A stretch of 64,000 nt of DNA from an uncultured Cytophagales bacterium (GTDB taxonomy: Bacteria; Bacteroidota; Bacteroidia; Cytophagales; Cyclobacteriaceae). A program made the translations under genes and the position numbers. Shown one piece after another: positions 55,012-64,000 of this stretch. The DNA lies in the NCBI GenBank assembly GCA_913057175.1, contig CAJXNP010000011.1:62001-126000 (forward strand). Reading direction: 5' to 3'. The notes below the pieces were generated by a model, which ran no database searches, was not told the DNA's origin, and saw nothing but the letters and a program-made list of their open reading frames with translations. Numbering within the stretch: the first letter of the stretch is position 1; each line of letters begins with the position of its first letter.

Positions 55012-55167
55012 ATGAAAACTAAATTATTAACACTCGCTTTATTCGGATTTTTAACTCTTGGTTTTGTTTCATGTGCTGAAGAAGATGTAACTCCAACTCC
55101 TGATGTTACGGCTGCTGCAAAACCACTTCCTGATAATGATGGAGCAGGAAGAACGATTCGTGATTAA
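55012..55167 (+). CDS. 51-residue lipoprotein
   Basis: A short gene with a complete lipoprotein signal: MKTKLLTLALFGFLTLGFVSC with the Cys at about 21. The mature part has 31 residues, Asp/Pro/Ala-rich, with no domain (AEEDVTPTPDVTAAAKPLPD then NDGAGRTIRD). Acidic residues after the Cys resemble surface-export signals for Bacteroidota lipoproteins, so surface location is possible. It is followed by about 200 nt of AT-rich 3' sequence ending in a strong terminator. Function unknown. Confidence 0.7.
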   Translation: MKTKLLTLALFGFLTLGFVSCAEEDVTPTPDVTAAAKPLPDNDGAGRTIRD

Positions 55168-55364
55168 CAATTTCAAACAACGGATAAAACTAATCCTAGT
55201 TCAGTTTTAATTTATTTATCTAAAAATATTTAAATTATTACTTTTTCAAAACACTTATGAGGATTATTTATTTGAAATTGTACTTTTCTAACTCATAATA
55301 GAAAATATCATATAGAAAAGATTATGTGTTAATCACGATAATGAGTTTATTGAAAAGAAACGGT

Positions 55365-55389
55365 AACCCGGAAATTTCCGGGTTTTTTT
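55365..55389 (+). terminator. Terminator downstream of the small lipoprotein gene
   Basis: AACCCGGAAA and TTTCCGGGTT form a perfect 20-nt palindrome (55365-55384) followed by a T-run to 55389. It ends a 3' region of about 200 nt and lies directly before the typA promoter. Confidence 0.88.
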
Positions 55390-55404
55390 ATTACTTTTTC
55401 TTTG

Positions 55405-55412
55405 TACCTTTG
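55405..55412 (+). promoter_or_regulatory. Promoter -7 box of typA
   Basis: TACCTTTG followed by C, an exact TAnnTTTG box. The predicted transcript starts near 55418, giving a leader of about a dozen bases before the ATG at 55432. Confidence 0.6.
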
Positions 55413-55431
55413 CGGCTTCAAAAATTCTCCG

Positions 55432-57225
55432 ATGCAAAGTATAAGAAATGTAGCGATAATCGCCCATGTTGACCATGGCAAAACAACCCTTGTTGATAAA
55501 ATCATTTACTCCACAAATATTTTATCTGAACACAAAGAAAAACAAGAACTCATCCTTGATTCCAACGATCTCGAAAGGGAAAGAGGTATAACCATTACTT
55601 CAAAAAATGTATCGGTAACATACAAAGACGTCAAGATCAACATTATTGACACCCCTGGTCACGCTGATTTTGGTGGAGAAGTGGAAAGGGTGCTTAAAAT
55701 GGCAGATGGAGTGTTACTCCTTGTTGATGCCTTCGAAGGCCCAATGCCACAAACAAGGTTTGTACTAAGTAAAGCTATTGGACTCGGTCTCAAACCAATT
55801 GTCGTAATAAATAAAGTTGACAAACCCAACTGTAGGCCGGATGAGGTCCATGAGCAGGTTTTTGACTTAATGTTCCACCTTGATGCCACAGAAGAACAAC
55901 TGGATTTTGTAACTGTTTATGGGTCAGCCAAGGAAAACTGGTTCAGTTACGATTGGAAGGAAAGAACAGAGGACATAACTCCGTTGCTTGATTGCCTTCT
56001 TGAAAACATCCCTCCTGCTCCATTTGTAGACGGGATTCCTCAATTTCAAATAACCTCACTCGATTATTCTTCTTTTGTTGGTAGGATTGCTATAGGAAGA
56101 GTATTTAAAGGTAGCCTGAAAGAAGGACAACAGTTGGCAATCATCAAGAAGGACAACCGAAAGGAAAAAGTCAGGCTGAAAGAAATACATATCTTCGAAG
56201 GATTGGGAAGAATAAAGGTCCCGGAAGTATTTTGCGGTGATATCTGCGCATTAGTTGGTATTGATGATTTTGAGCTAGGAGACACAATTACTGATTTTGA
56301 TAATCCTGAGCCCATGCCTAGAATTTCTATTGATGAGCCTACCATCAATATGCTATTCACGATTAATAATTCTCCATTTTTTGGAAAGGAAGGAAAATTT
56401 GTCACCTCAAGACACTTAAGGGACCGACTTTACAAAGAAACAGAAAAGAATCTTGCCCTTAAGGTAGAGGAAACAGATTCAGAAGATAAATTCCTTGTTT
56501 ATGGTCGAGGAATTTTACACTTATCCGTTTTGATAGAAACAATGAGAAGAGAAGGGTATGAATTGCAGGTAGGTCAGCCGCAAGTGATCTATAAAAACGT
56601 AGATGGCCAGAAACATGAACCTATTGAATTGCTGGTAGTAGATGTTCCTCAGGAAAGCAGTGGGAAAATTATTGAGGCGGTAACAAAACGAAAAGGGGAT
56701 TTAAAAATTATTGAACCAAAAGGTGATGTTCAACACCTGGAATTTGAAATTCCTGCCCGGGGGATCATGGGCTTGAGGAACAACCTATTGACCTTATCAG
56801 CCGGAGAGGCCGTAATTAATCATCGGTTTCTGGAATACCAGCCATTTAAAGGTGATATTACAGTTAGAAATAATGGATCACTTATATCTATGGAAACAGG
56901 ACTTGGAACAGCTTATGCCATTGATAAGCTACAGGACAGAGGAACATTTTTTATTGATCCGGGAGAAGATGTTTATGAAGGCCAGGTGATTGGTGAACAT
57001 ATCAGATCTGTGGATTTGGTGATTAATGTTCAGAAAGGAAAAAAGCTTACTAATATGCGTGCAGCTGGTTCCGATGACAATGCTAAAATTGCACCTAAAA
57101 GAAGATTTTCATTGGAAGAAGCTTTGGAATATATTCATAAGGATGAATATTTAGAAGCCACTCCAAAATCTATTAGACTAAGAAAAATCCATTTAAAAGA
57201 ACACGAGAGAAAAAGAGCTAATTAG
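55432..57225 (+). CDS. typA: Ribosome-associated GTPase TypA/BipA
   Basis: 597 residues from the ATG at 55432; the frame extends to a TTG at 55402 but that would lie within the promoter. The translation-factor GTPase motifs are complete: AHVDHGKTTLVD (G1), RGITITS (G2), DTPGHADFGGE (G3), NKVDKPNCRP (G4) and YGSAKENW (G5). Domains II and III and the TypA-specific C-terminal domain (VINHRFLEYQPFKGDI, GTAYAIDKLQDRG, NMRAAGSDDN) follow. It assists ribosome assembly and growth under stress. It overlaps by 8 bp the end of the convergent SDR gene. Confidence 0.97.
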   Translation: MQSIRNVAIIAHVDHGKTTLVDKIIYSTNILSEHKEKQELILDSNDLERERGITITSKNVSVTYKDVKINIIDTPGHADFGGEVERVLKMADGVLLLVDAFEGPMPQTRFVLSKAIGLGLKPIVVINKVDKPNCRPDEVHEQVFDLMFHLDATEEQLDFVTVYGSAKENWFSYDWKERTEDITPLLDCLLENIPPAPFVDGIPQFQITSLDYSSFVGRIAIGRVFKGSLKEGQQLAIIKKDNRKEKVRLKEIHIFEGLGRIKVPEVFCGDICALVGIDDFELGDTITDFDNPEPMPRISIDEPTINMLFTINNSPFFGKEGKFVTSRHLRDRLYKETEKNLALKVEETDSEDKFLVYGRGILHLSVLIETMRREGYELQVGQPQVIYKNVDGQKHEPIELLVVDVPQESSGKIIEAVTKRKGDLKIIEPKGDVQHLEFEIPARGIMGLRNNLLTLSAGEAVINHRFLEYQPFKGDITVRNNGSLISMETGLGTAYAIDKLQDRGTFFIDPGEDVYEGQVIGEHIRSVDLVINVQKGKKLTNMRAAGSDDNAKIAPKRRFSLEEALEYIHKDEYLEATPKSIRLRKIHLKEHERKRAN

Positions 57226-58093
57226 TCTTTCCGGATTTTCGAAAAGCTTCAAATTGGTCCCAAAGTTCTTTTGGGACCTGTTCAAACATGTTGAACTCAC
57301 CAGCTCCCTGCAACCATTCACCTCCATCGATGGTGACTACTTCTCCATTGATAAACCCTGAGAAATCCGAAATAAGGTAAGCAGCTAGATTGGCCAATTC
57401 CTGATGCTCACCTACCCTACGCAGTGGTATTTTTTTTGTCATATCAAATTTCTCTTTCAAATCTCCTGGCAGCAATCTACTCCATGCGCCCTCGGTGGGA
57501 AATGGACCAGGAGCAATTGCATTCGATCTAATATCGTATTTAGCCCATTCAACTGCCAGCGATCTGGTCATAGCCAATACACCTGCTTTTGCACAGGCTG
57601 ATGGAACAACATAGCCAGATCCTGTCCAGGAATAGGTAGTAACAATATTCAAAATAATTCCAGGCATTTTCTGTTCAATCCAATATTTACCTAGTGCCAG
57701 GGTATGATTTACTGATCCCTTTAGGACAATATCAATTATTGCATCAAAAGCCCTGTGTGACAACCTTTCTGTCGGGCTGACAAAATTTCCAGCTGCGTTG
57801 TTAACCAATACATCTATTTTTCCAAACTTTTTAATACCCTTTTTAAGAACTTCCTCAGCGCTGGCAAATTCCCGAACATCTCCGGAAAAAGAATAAATAT
57901 TCTTATTGTTCACCTCGGAAAGAACGGTCACTGCCTTATCCAGTTTGGTCTGATTCCGGCCTGTAATAATTACTTTCCCACCTAGCTCCAAAAAGTATTT
58001 GGACATGGAAAAACCCAGCCCACTTCCCCCTCCGGTCACTAAAATCACTTTGTTAGTCAATGTATCTGATGGCAACATTCCGGAAACATTCAT
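57218..58093 (-). CDS. SDR-family 2,4-dienoyl-CoA reductase-like oxidoreductase
   Basis: 291 residues from the ATG at 58093; another ATG at 58078 (MLPSDTL) matches family N-termini even better, and one at 58144 is less likely. Rossmann features: ILVTGGGSGLGFSMSKY, NNAAGNF, and the IAPGPFPTEGAWSRLLP loop. The canonical YxxxK Tyr is replaced (PSACAKAG), but a Tyr occurs earlier in VTTYSWTGSGY and the Lys is kept, exactly as in DECR1-type dienoyl-CoA reductases, where the earlier Tyr is catalytic. It would reduce 2,4-dienoyl-CoA with NADPH in beta-oxidation of unsaturated fatty acids. Convergent with typA. Confidence 0.85.
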   Translation of the reverse strand: MNVSGMLPSDTLTNKVILVTGGGSGLGFSMSKYFLELGGKVIITGRNQTKLDKAVTVLSEVNNKNIYSFSGDVREFASAEEVLKKGIKKFGKIDVLVNNAAGNFVSPTERLSHRAFDAIIDIVLKGSVNHTLALGKYWIEQKMPGIILNIVTTYSWTGSGYVVPSACAKAGVLAMTRSLAVEWAKYDIRSNAIAPGPFPTEGAWSRLLPGDLKEKFDMTKKIPLRRVGEHQELANLAAYLISDFSGFINGEVVTIDGGEWLQGAGEFNMFEQVPKELWDQFEAFRKSGKTN

Positions 58094-58271
58094 TTTTGGA
58101 TTTTTACAAGTGAAAAATATTTTCACGCTTTTGCAATAAAACATTACAAGTGCGTTACATACAGGAAAAATGACTATAAAATATTAGTTTTTCAAGTAAA
58201 ATTACTGTTTGTTTGAATTACTGTTTTATTGTACAATAACAATATCTAAAGTAACTTTTTACTCTACCAAA

Positions 58272-61200
58272 GTGCTAGTCGAAAAGTCTTTTTTTTATAC
58301 TATTTTTATCGTTTTTGCGGCCGTTTTTAGTGTCCAGGCACAGAAATTTGATAGAATTACACTTGATGATGGCCTTTCCCAAAGCAACATCAATTGCTTT
58401 GCACAAGACCGGATTGGCTTCCTATGGATAGGGACAAACGGCGGGCTAAACAGGTATGACGGGAGTGAATTCAAAGTTTTTCTGCACGATTTAAATGACT
58501 CTTTATCAATTTCTAACAATGTAATAAATACCATCTTTGAAGATGAAGACGGACTACTGTGGATCGGTACCCAAAACGGTCTGAACATTTATAACAGAAG
58601 GTCAAATAAATTCACAATTTACAGGTCTGAAAAAAATAACTCAAATAGCATATCCAGCAATGTCATCACTGCTATCGTTGAAGACACACTTGGAAATTAC
58701 TGGATTGGAACAGATGGAGGAGGCTTAAATAAATTTGACCCGGTAAATAAAGAGTTCGAACATTTTCAATATCAAGCTAAGAATCCTTACAGTATAAGCT
58801 CTAACAGTATAAGTTCTTTATGCCTGGATAAATATGGTTTTGTTTGGGTAGGCACTAAAGACCAGGGAGTCAACATGCTGAATCCTGCCAATGAAAAGTT
58901 TGTCCGATATTTGGCAAATGATGAAAACGATCATCAGATTTCGGATAATAAAGTCAATACAATATATCAGGACAATGATGGTGTCCTTTGGGTAGGGACT
59001 GACAAAGGACTGAATCAATTTAATGAACAAAACAACAAAAGAAGTCTGGGTTCAAGAGATGAAATCATACAGTATCAATATGATGGAAACATCAATTCAA
59101 TTGGCGGCGAATCTGTACTTTCCATTTATCAAGGGGCTTCAGGTTTAATTTGGATCGGCACCAATAATGGGGGCTTGACCAGCCTTAACAAAGAATTAGG
59201 TTATTTCAAAAATTATCAAATTGACCCTAATAAGCAAGAAGGTTTATTAAGCAATAAAATCACTGCTATTTTTGATGACAGAAGTGAAATTTTATGGATT
59301 GGCACAAATGCAGGGATTAATAAAATTGACCGGCAAGGAGATCGGTTTAAATTACATGTCAGGAAACAGGGTGCAGAGAATACCTGGAGCAGTAATAATG
59401 TGCGTTCTATCTTTAAAGAAGAAAACGGAATTACCTGGGTTGGAACCTTTGATGCAGGCCTGAACAAATACGACCCCCATACAGGCGAATTTACTATCTA
59501 TAAGGATAATGATATTATTTTAGCAGGAATCAGCATAGAGGAACACAAAAAAATCCTTCGAAAGAATAACAGGAAGTCCAAAAGATTTAAAGACAAGGAT
59601 AAATACCTCACAAATAACAGAATTCTATCTGTACATCGGGATGATAACAAAAACCTTTGGATAGGGACCGGTGGTGGAGGTTTAAATAAACTTGATCTGA
59701 AAACAGAGAAAATCACCTGGTATTTATCCAATCCTGAAGACACAAACAGCCTAAGTAATGACATTGTGAAAGTCATTTTTGAGTCATCAGATGGTTTACT
59801 TTGGATCGGAACCGAAGGAGGAGGATTGAATAAATTTAACGGAGAGAAGTTTGTCAGTTTCAAGCACAATGAAAACGATACATTAAGTATCAGCAGTAAT
59901 GTAATAACATCTATCGCAGAAGATCTGGACGGCAACCTGTGGATTGGAACTTTTGGAGGCGGATTGAATAAATTCGATAAAACATCTGGGACTTTTAAGA
60001 GATTTACTATTCAGGAAAATAGGGGTGGTATCAGTAGCAACACTGTATATTGTCTTTACAGGGATGAGAATAATAAATTATGGATCGGAACAAATGATGG
60101 GCTAAACCTTTTGGACGTAGAAAGCGAAACATTTAAACACTACACTGTTCACAACAACCTGCCCTCAAATTTTATCTATGGGGTTCTTGACGATAATAAG
60201 GGAAATCTATGGCTAAGTACCAACAGAGGGATTTCCAAATTTGATATAGAAAATGAGGTAGCTAAAAATTACGACAAGCTTGATGGTTTGCAGGGAAATG
60301 AATTTAATCCCGGAGCTTATTTTAAAACCAATTCAGGCGAAATGCTTTTTGGCGGCATCAACGGTTTTAATTCATTTTATCCCAGAAAAATCAAGGACAA
60401 CACCTACCAACCCGATGTTATATTAACCGACTTTAAAATATTTGGAGAAAGCGCCGAAATTGGAGCTCCCAATTCTCCCCTGCAGATTCATGTTTCTGAA
60501 CAGAAGCAGCTAGAATTAAGCTATAAAGATAAGGCAATCCAATTTGAATTCGTTGCGCTGAATTATACCAATTCAGAAAAAAATGAGTACGCGTATATTC
60601 TTGAAAACTTTGAAAAAAAATGGAATTACGTTGGGACGAGAAGATTCGCAAGCTATACTAACCTGCCTCCCGGAGAATATGTTTTCAGAGTAAAAGCTTC
60701 AAACAACGACAATATTTGGAATGAGGACGGGACTTCAATTGTGATCAAGATTAACCCTCCTTTTTACCGGACCTGGTGGTTTTATCTCATTGTCATAGTT
60801 TCTGCCTTAGCAAGCGGTTATATTTTCGTATTGATCCGTATCAGAAACCTGCAAAAGACAAAAACTCTGTTAAGAAAAATTGTCAAGGCCAGAACAAGGC
60901 AGCTATACGAAGAAAAGGAAAGAGTAGAAAAGGCCCATTCCGAAATTCTCTGGCAAAAAAATGAAATAGAAAATCAAAAAAATCTGCTCATCAAAAACAA
61001 CAAGGAGCTATCTAGTGCAAAGCAACAAATTGATTTCACCAACAAAGAGCTTAAACAAATCAACACGAATCTGGAAAACATCGTACTTGAGCGGACTGAA
61101 AAACTTCGGAGAGCGTATGAAAATCTCAAAATCGCCAATAATGAGCTTGACCTCTTCATTTATCGGGCTTCACACGATTTGAAAGGGCCAATTGCCAGTT

Positions 61201-61853
61201 TGTTGGGATTGACGCAAATTGCCAGATTGGATGAAATACCGGAAAATACCAGTAATTACATCGACAAAATTGAATTAGGAGCTACAAACCTGAACAGGGT
61301 TTTGACAAAGCTTACGGATATCCATTTCATTAACAAGTCTGAATTGGAATTAGTAGAAATCCCAATTGCCGATTTTGTGGATGATATTATCAAGAACATT
61401 CGTCCGCAGGAAAAAAACAATATTGTTATTTCAAATAGCATTTTAAAAAATGTCCTTCTAAAATGCGATTCAAAATTATTGTACATCATCCTGACCAATA
61501 TTATTGAAAATGCTTTGGTATTTAAGAAGAGAGCAAATTGCTATTTAAATATCCAGAGTGTGCAAACACGAAATTCTTTTGATTTAATTTTTGAAGATAA
61601 TGGTATTGGAATACCGGATGAATATCATAACAAGGTTTTCAATATGTTTTGTCGAGCTTCAGAAATGTCAAAAGGAAGTGGTTTAGGACTTTACCTGGTC
61701 AATAAGGCGAGCGAAAAACTCGTTTGTAACATTGGAATTGAAAGCGCGTTTGGGAGATTCACAAAGCTTACCATTTCTTTTAATAAAAATTTAATCAGTA
61801 AATCATCCGGAAAGCAAAAAGTGAAAGACACTAAAGAACCGGCATTTGTTTAG
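58272..61853 (+). CDS. Two-component-propeller histidine kinase (14 blades, no receiver)
   Basis: About 1193 residues from the GTG at 58272; a TTG at 58209 in the same frame is possible, but the GTG gives a proper signal peptide (FFYTIFIVFAAVFSVQA). Fourteen repeats with the LWIGTxGGGLNKFD pattern form two seven-bladed propellers (about 30-720), followed by a Y_Y_Y domain (about 730-825), a membrane helix (YLIVIVSALASGYIFVLI), a coiled coil, HisKA (H968 in ASHDLKGPIASLLG) and HATPase_c (FEDNGIGIPDEYH, GSGLGLYLVNKA). Unlike hybrid HTCS proteins it has no receiver or AraC domain, so its regulator is elsewhere. The propellers may sense a carbohydrate in the periplasm. The neighbour glgX is convergent. 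Confidence 0.93.
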   Translation: MLVEKSFFYTIFIVFAAVFSVQAQKFDRITLDDGLSQSNINCFAQDRIGFLWIGTNGGLNRYDGSEFKVFLHDLNDSLSISNNVINTIFEDEDGLLWIGTQNGLNIYNRRSNKFTIYRSEKNNSNSISSNVITAIVEDTLGNYWIGTDGGGLNKFDPVNKEFEHFQYQAKNPYSISSNSISSLCLDKYGFVWVGTKDQGVNMLNPANEKFVRYLANDENDHQISDNKVNTIYQDNDGVLWVGTDKGLNQFNEQNNKRSLGSRDEIIQYQYDGNINSIGGESVLSIYQGASGLIWIGTNNGGLTSLNKELGYFKNYQIDPNKQEGLLSNKITAIFDDRSEILWIGTNAGINKIDRQGDRFKLHVRKQGAENTWSSNNVRSIFKEENGITWVGTFDAGLNKYDPHTGEFTIYKDNDIILAGISIEEHKKILRKNNRKSKRFKDKDKYLTNNRILSVHRDDNKNLWIGTGGGGLNKLDLKTEKITWYLSNPEDTNSLSNDIVKVIFESSDGLLWIGTEGGGLNKFNGEKFVSFKHNENDTLSISSNVITSIAEDLDGNLWIGTFGGGLNKFDKTSGTFKRFTIQENRGGISSNTVYCLYRDENNKLWIGTNDGLNLLDVESETFKHYTVHNNLPSNFIYGVLDDNKGNLWLSTNRGISKFDIENEVAKNYDKLDGLQGNEFNPGAYFKTNSGEMLFGGINGFNSFYPRKIKDNTYQPDVILTDFKIFGESAEIGAPNSPLQIHVSEQKQLELSYKDKAIQFEFVALNYTNSEKNEYAYILENFEKKWNYVGTRRFASYTNLPPGEYVFRVKASNNDNIWNEDGTSIVIKINPPFYRTWWFYLIVIVSALASGYIFVLIRIRNLQKTKTLLRKIVKARTRQLYEEKERVEKAHSEILWQKNEIENQKNLLIKNNKELSSAKQQIDFTNKELKQINTNLENIVLERTEKLRRAYENLKIANNELDLFIYRASHDLKGPIASLLGLTQIARLDEIPENTSNYIDKIELGATNLNRVLTKLTDIHFINKSELELVEIPIADFVDDIIKNIRPQEKNNIVISNSILKNVLLKCDSKLLYIILTNIIENALVFKKRANCYLNIQSVQTRNSFDLIFEDNGIGIPDEYHNKVFNMFCRASEMSKGSGLGLYLVNKASEKLVCNIGIESAFGRFTKLTISFNKNLISKSSGKQKVKDTKEPAFV

Positions 61854-61856
61854 CAA

Positions 61857-63917
61857 TTATGAAGCATCAATCGCTTCCAACAGGACAATTGTTCGTTCTC
61901 TCACCTTATACTTTTTAGTGGTAATGATCTTCCCTTCCTTTTCATAAATTGAATTCTCATAGGTATTCCATATCAATTTCAATTTCTTTCCTTTTGGTAA
62001 TTTTGGCAATTCAAATTCTAATGGCTCCCAAAAGGCATTGACCATTACGTGCAAAATTTCCCCTGCTTCAGGGTGATATAATGTAAAGGCAAGACTATGA
62101 GAATTTTTAGACCAATCAGGCCGGTTAAGTTTCGTGCCGTGCCAGGTGATGTGAGGTTTGTCTATGTCTTCCGGAGTAGCCAGCAAATTTTCAATTCTAA
62201 AAATTTGCTTGCCTTGAGTGTAGTGAATGATTTCCCGGGAAAATTTTAAGATTTCCTTATTTTTTTCAACAAGGGACCAATCAAACCAAGACAATTCGTT
62301 ATCCTGGCAATAAGCGTTGTTGTTTCCCCTCTGTGTTCTGGCCACCTCATCTCCCATTAATATCATGGGTGTTCCTTGAGATAAAAAAGTAAGTGTTAGA
62401 AAATTTTTGATCTGCCGTGTTCTAAGTTTGACGATTTCATTGTTTTCGGTAACACCTTCCTCCCCGCAATTCCAGCTGTAATTGTCATTTGCACCATCAC
62501 GATTTTCCTCACCATTGTCTTCATTATGTTTTTCATTGTACGAAACCAGATCATTGAGTGTAAATCCATCGTGACAGGTCACAAAGTGAATGCTTCGATT
62601 AGGCTCCCTGTTTGGAGAGGTGTAAATATCCGGACTCCCCATAATTCTTGAAGCAAATTTTGAAAGCATTCCGGGATCTCCTTTGACAAACTTGCGAACA
62701 TCGTCCCTGTATTTACCATTCCATTCAGCCCATTTATCTCCTATAAATGTACCAACCTGGTAAAGCCCCGCTGCGTCCCATGCCTCAGCAATTATTTTAG
62801 TTTTGGCTAAAACCGGGTCTGATTCAGTCTCCCATAAAACCGGTGGATTCTTCAAAGGCTCTCCATTTTCATCTCTTGACAGTACCGATGCCAAATCAAA
62901 CCTAAACCCATCTATGTGGTATTCTGTTACCCAATTTCGCAAGCAATCACCAATCATCCTTCTGACAATACTGTGATTAGCATTGAGAGTGTTTCCACAT
63001 CCTGTATAATTCTTGTATTTAAGTTGATTCCGTTCCAGCATGTAATAGGCCTTGTTTTCAATCCCTTTAAAGGAAATTATTGGCCCATCGTGATTTCCCT
63101 CTGCTGTATGATTAAAGACTACATCTAGGATCACCTCAATGCCAACTTTATGAAAAGCTTTGACCAATGACCGGAATTCATCACATACTTTTACAGGATC
63201 TTTCTGATTGCTAAAGCCTGCATGAGGAGCAAAAAAAGCTATCGGACTGTATCCCCAATAATTTTCCCTACCTGGCATAGCATCCTGAGGATCAAACTGC
63301 TGAACCGGCATGAATTCGACACTGGTGATACCTAGCTCCTTTAGGTACGGGATCTTCTCAATCAATCCCAGATAAGTTCCCTTGATTTCTTCACTTATTC
63401 CGGAATTTGAGTGAGCAGTCATCCCTTTGACGTGGAGCTCGTAAATAACGGATTCTGAATAGGGAATATTTATAGGTTGATCATCTTCCCAATCAAACTC
63501 CAAAGGATTGATGACGACCGATTTTAATGCATTGGCAGTATTGTCACCCGGCACTTTGGCCATCTCTCGGTCATAATTATCAAAATTGGCAACTGCTCTT
63601 GTGTAAGGGTCAAGAATTAACTTATCGCCATCAAATCTGAGCCCCTCTTCAGGAATTGAAGGACCAAAAATTTTATATCCGTATAACTGACCAGACTTCA
63701 AACCGTCGATAAAAATATGCCAATAATAGAAGCTACGATGCTTGTCGGCACTCAAAGAATAGATTCTGCTGGGACTGGCATCTTCCTCCTTATCAAACAA
63801 CCAAAGCTCAACGTGTTCTGCGTTTTTTGAAAAGATGCTGAAATTCACTCCTTGCGAATAACAAGTAGCTCCTAGCGGATAAGCATTACCATCAGGATTG
63901 TTGATTAAATCAATCAT
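61857..63917 (-). CDS. glgX: Glycogen debranching enzyme GlgX
   Basis: 686 residues. N-terminal CBM48 (about 10-110: PLGATCYSQGVNFSIFSKNAEHVELWLF), GH13 barrel with DVVFNHTAEG, GFRFDLASVL (nucleophile about D341), AEAWDAAGLYQVG (acid/base about E378) and FVTCHDGFTLNDLVSYN, and the GlgX-specific block NGEENRDGANDNYSWNCGEEG. It hydrolyses alpha-1,6 branches of phosphorylase-limit glycogen or related glucans. Signal peptide absent: cytoplasmic. Start ATG at 63917. Confidence 0.96.
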   Translation of the reverse strand: MIDLINNPDGNAYPLGATCYSQGVNFSIFSKNAEHVELWLFDKEEDASPSRIYSLSADKHRSFYYWHIFIDGLKSGQLYGYKIFGPSIPEEGLRFDGDKLILDPYTRAVANFDNYDREMAKVPGDNTANALKSVVINPLEFDWEDDQPINIPYSESVIYELHVKGMTAHSNSGISEEIKGTYLGLIEKIPYLKELGITSVEFMPVQQFDPQDAMPGRENYWGYSPIAFFAPHAGFSNQKDPVKVCDEFRSLVKAFHKVGIEVILDVVFNHTAEGNHDGPIISFKGIENKAYYMLERNQLKYKNYTGCGNTLNANHSIVRRMIGDCLRNWVTEYHIDGFRFDLASVLSRDENGEPLKNPPVLWETESDPVLAKTKIIAEAWDAAGLYQVGTFIGDKWAEWNGKYRDDVRKFVKGDPGMLSKFASRIMGSPDIYTSPNREPNRSIHFVTCHDGFTLNDLVSYNEKHNEDNGEENRDGANDNYSWNCGEEGVTENNEIVKLRTRQIKNFLTLTFLSQGTPMILMGDEVARTQRGNNNAYCQDNELSWFDWSLVEKNKEILKFSREIIHYTQGKQIFRIENLLATPEDIDKPHITWHGTKLNRPDWSKNSHSLAFTLYHPEAGEILHVMVNAFWEPLEFELPKLPKGKKLKLIWNTYENSIYEKEGKIITTKKYKVRERTIVLLEAIDAS

Positions 63918-63951
63918 ATTTTATTCATGGTACGAGTAAGTGACAGAATTT

Positions 63952-64000
63952 TTATAAGTACATCCTTACATCTACCGCTTTCATGCCAGCTGTAACTGCG
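63952..64000 (-). CDS. C-terminal end of an unidentified gene upstream of glgX
   Basis: Reading the minus strand from the window edge, one frame stays open for 15 codons (AVTAGMKAVDVRMYL) and stops at 63952-63954. The residues look protein-like, and the stop lies 35 bp before the glgX start, as in an operon. Too short to identify; another frame is also open across this edge. Confidence 0.25.
   Translation of the reverse strand, partial: AVTAGMKAVDVRMYL

Noticed and set aside
58300-60420. Strong tandem repetition in DNA
   Set aside because: It is the coding of propeller blades (LWIGTxGGGLNKFD), not a CRISPR array or minisatellite.

Overview
This is a stretch of an AT-rich chromosome from a free-living member of the Bacteroidota, most probably Cytophagales or a close relative. 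The markers are gldC, a T9SS type-B (CHU_C) surface protein, two TonB-dependent receptors with N-terminal carboxypeptidase-like domains, the ftsX-DUF3098-uppP-truB-ribF gene order, two-component-propeller kinases, and promoter boxes of the TAnnTTTG type used by the Bacteroidota primary sigma factor. I saw no rRNA, tRNA, CRISPR array, prophage or classical transposase.

Layout. 1-1.7 kb: the end of a carboxynorspermidine synthase gene and nspC (alternative spermidine route), followed by an inverted-repeat relic. 1.9-7.7 kb: a transglutaminase-like DUF3857 protein without its catalytic cysteine, a CmoA-like enzyme abutting a membrane methyltransferase, a four-helix-bundle sensor and a fatty acid desaturase. 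7.7-13.2 kb: an RND permease, an SMP-30-type lipoprotein and a BamA-like barrel. 13.2-26.7 kb: two paralogous TonB receptors flank a sulfotransferase, a DUF1295-TolC-adaptor operon with no permease, DinB, MarR, a small carboxypeptidase-regulatory protein and a Na/Ca antiporter. 26.9-30.8 kb: a minus-strand housekeeping operon from ftsX to gldC. 30.9-33.6 kb: an ECF sigma/anti-sigma pair, PdeM and DUF2147. 33.6-34.6 kb: a gene-poor kilobase with hairpins. 34.6-40.6 kb: a LytTR regulator, then leuC-leuD-leuA-leuB, interrupted by a four-helix-bundle gene framed by inverted repeats. 40.9-50.3 kb: a large multidomain ABC transporter, a CHU_C surface protein, rlmD, acylphosphatase, deoC and a basic exported protein. 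50.4-58.1 kb: metG, a TPR kinase, a tiny lipoprotein, typA and a dienoyl-CoA-reductase-like SDR. 58.3-64 kb: a 14-blade propeller kinase and glgX.

How parts fit together. The RND permease (7.7 kb) and the permease-less TolC/adaptor operon (18.3 kb) could be the split parts of one pump. The leu genes form one pathway despite the insertion. The two kinases and the LytTR regulator are all orphans and share no operon. The most unusual items are: the two inverted-repeat elements built from GGCAGTAGGCAG or AGTTGGCA units, one carrying a four-helix-bundle gene inside the leu operon and one empty; the CmoA-like/membrane methyltransferase pair without CmoB; and the 980-bp gap with a minus-strand terminator that serves no visible gene. 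None of these is proven to be a new system; they are the places I would look first.
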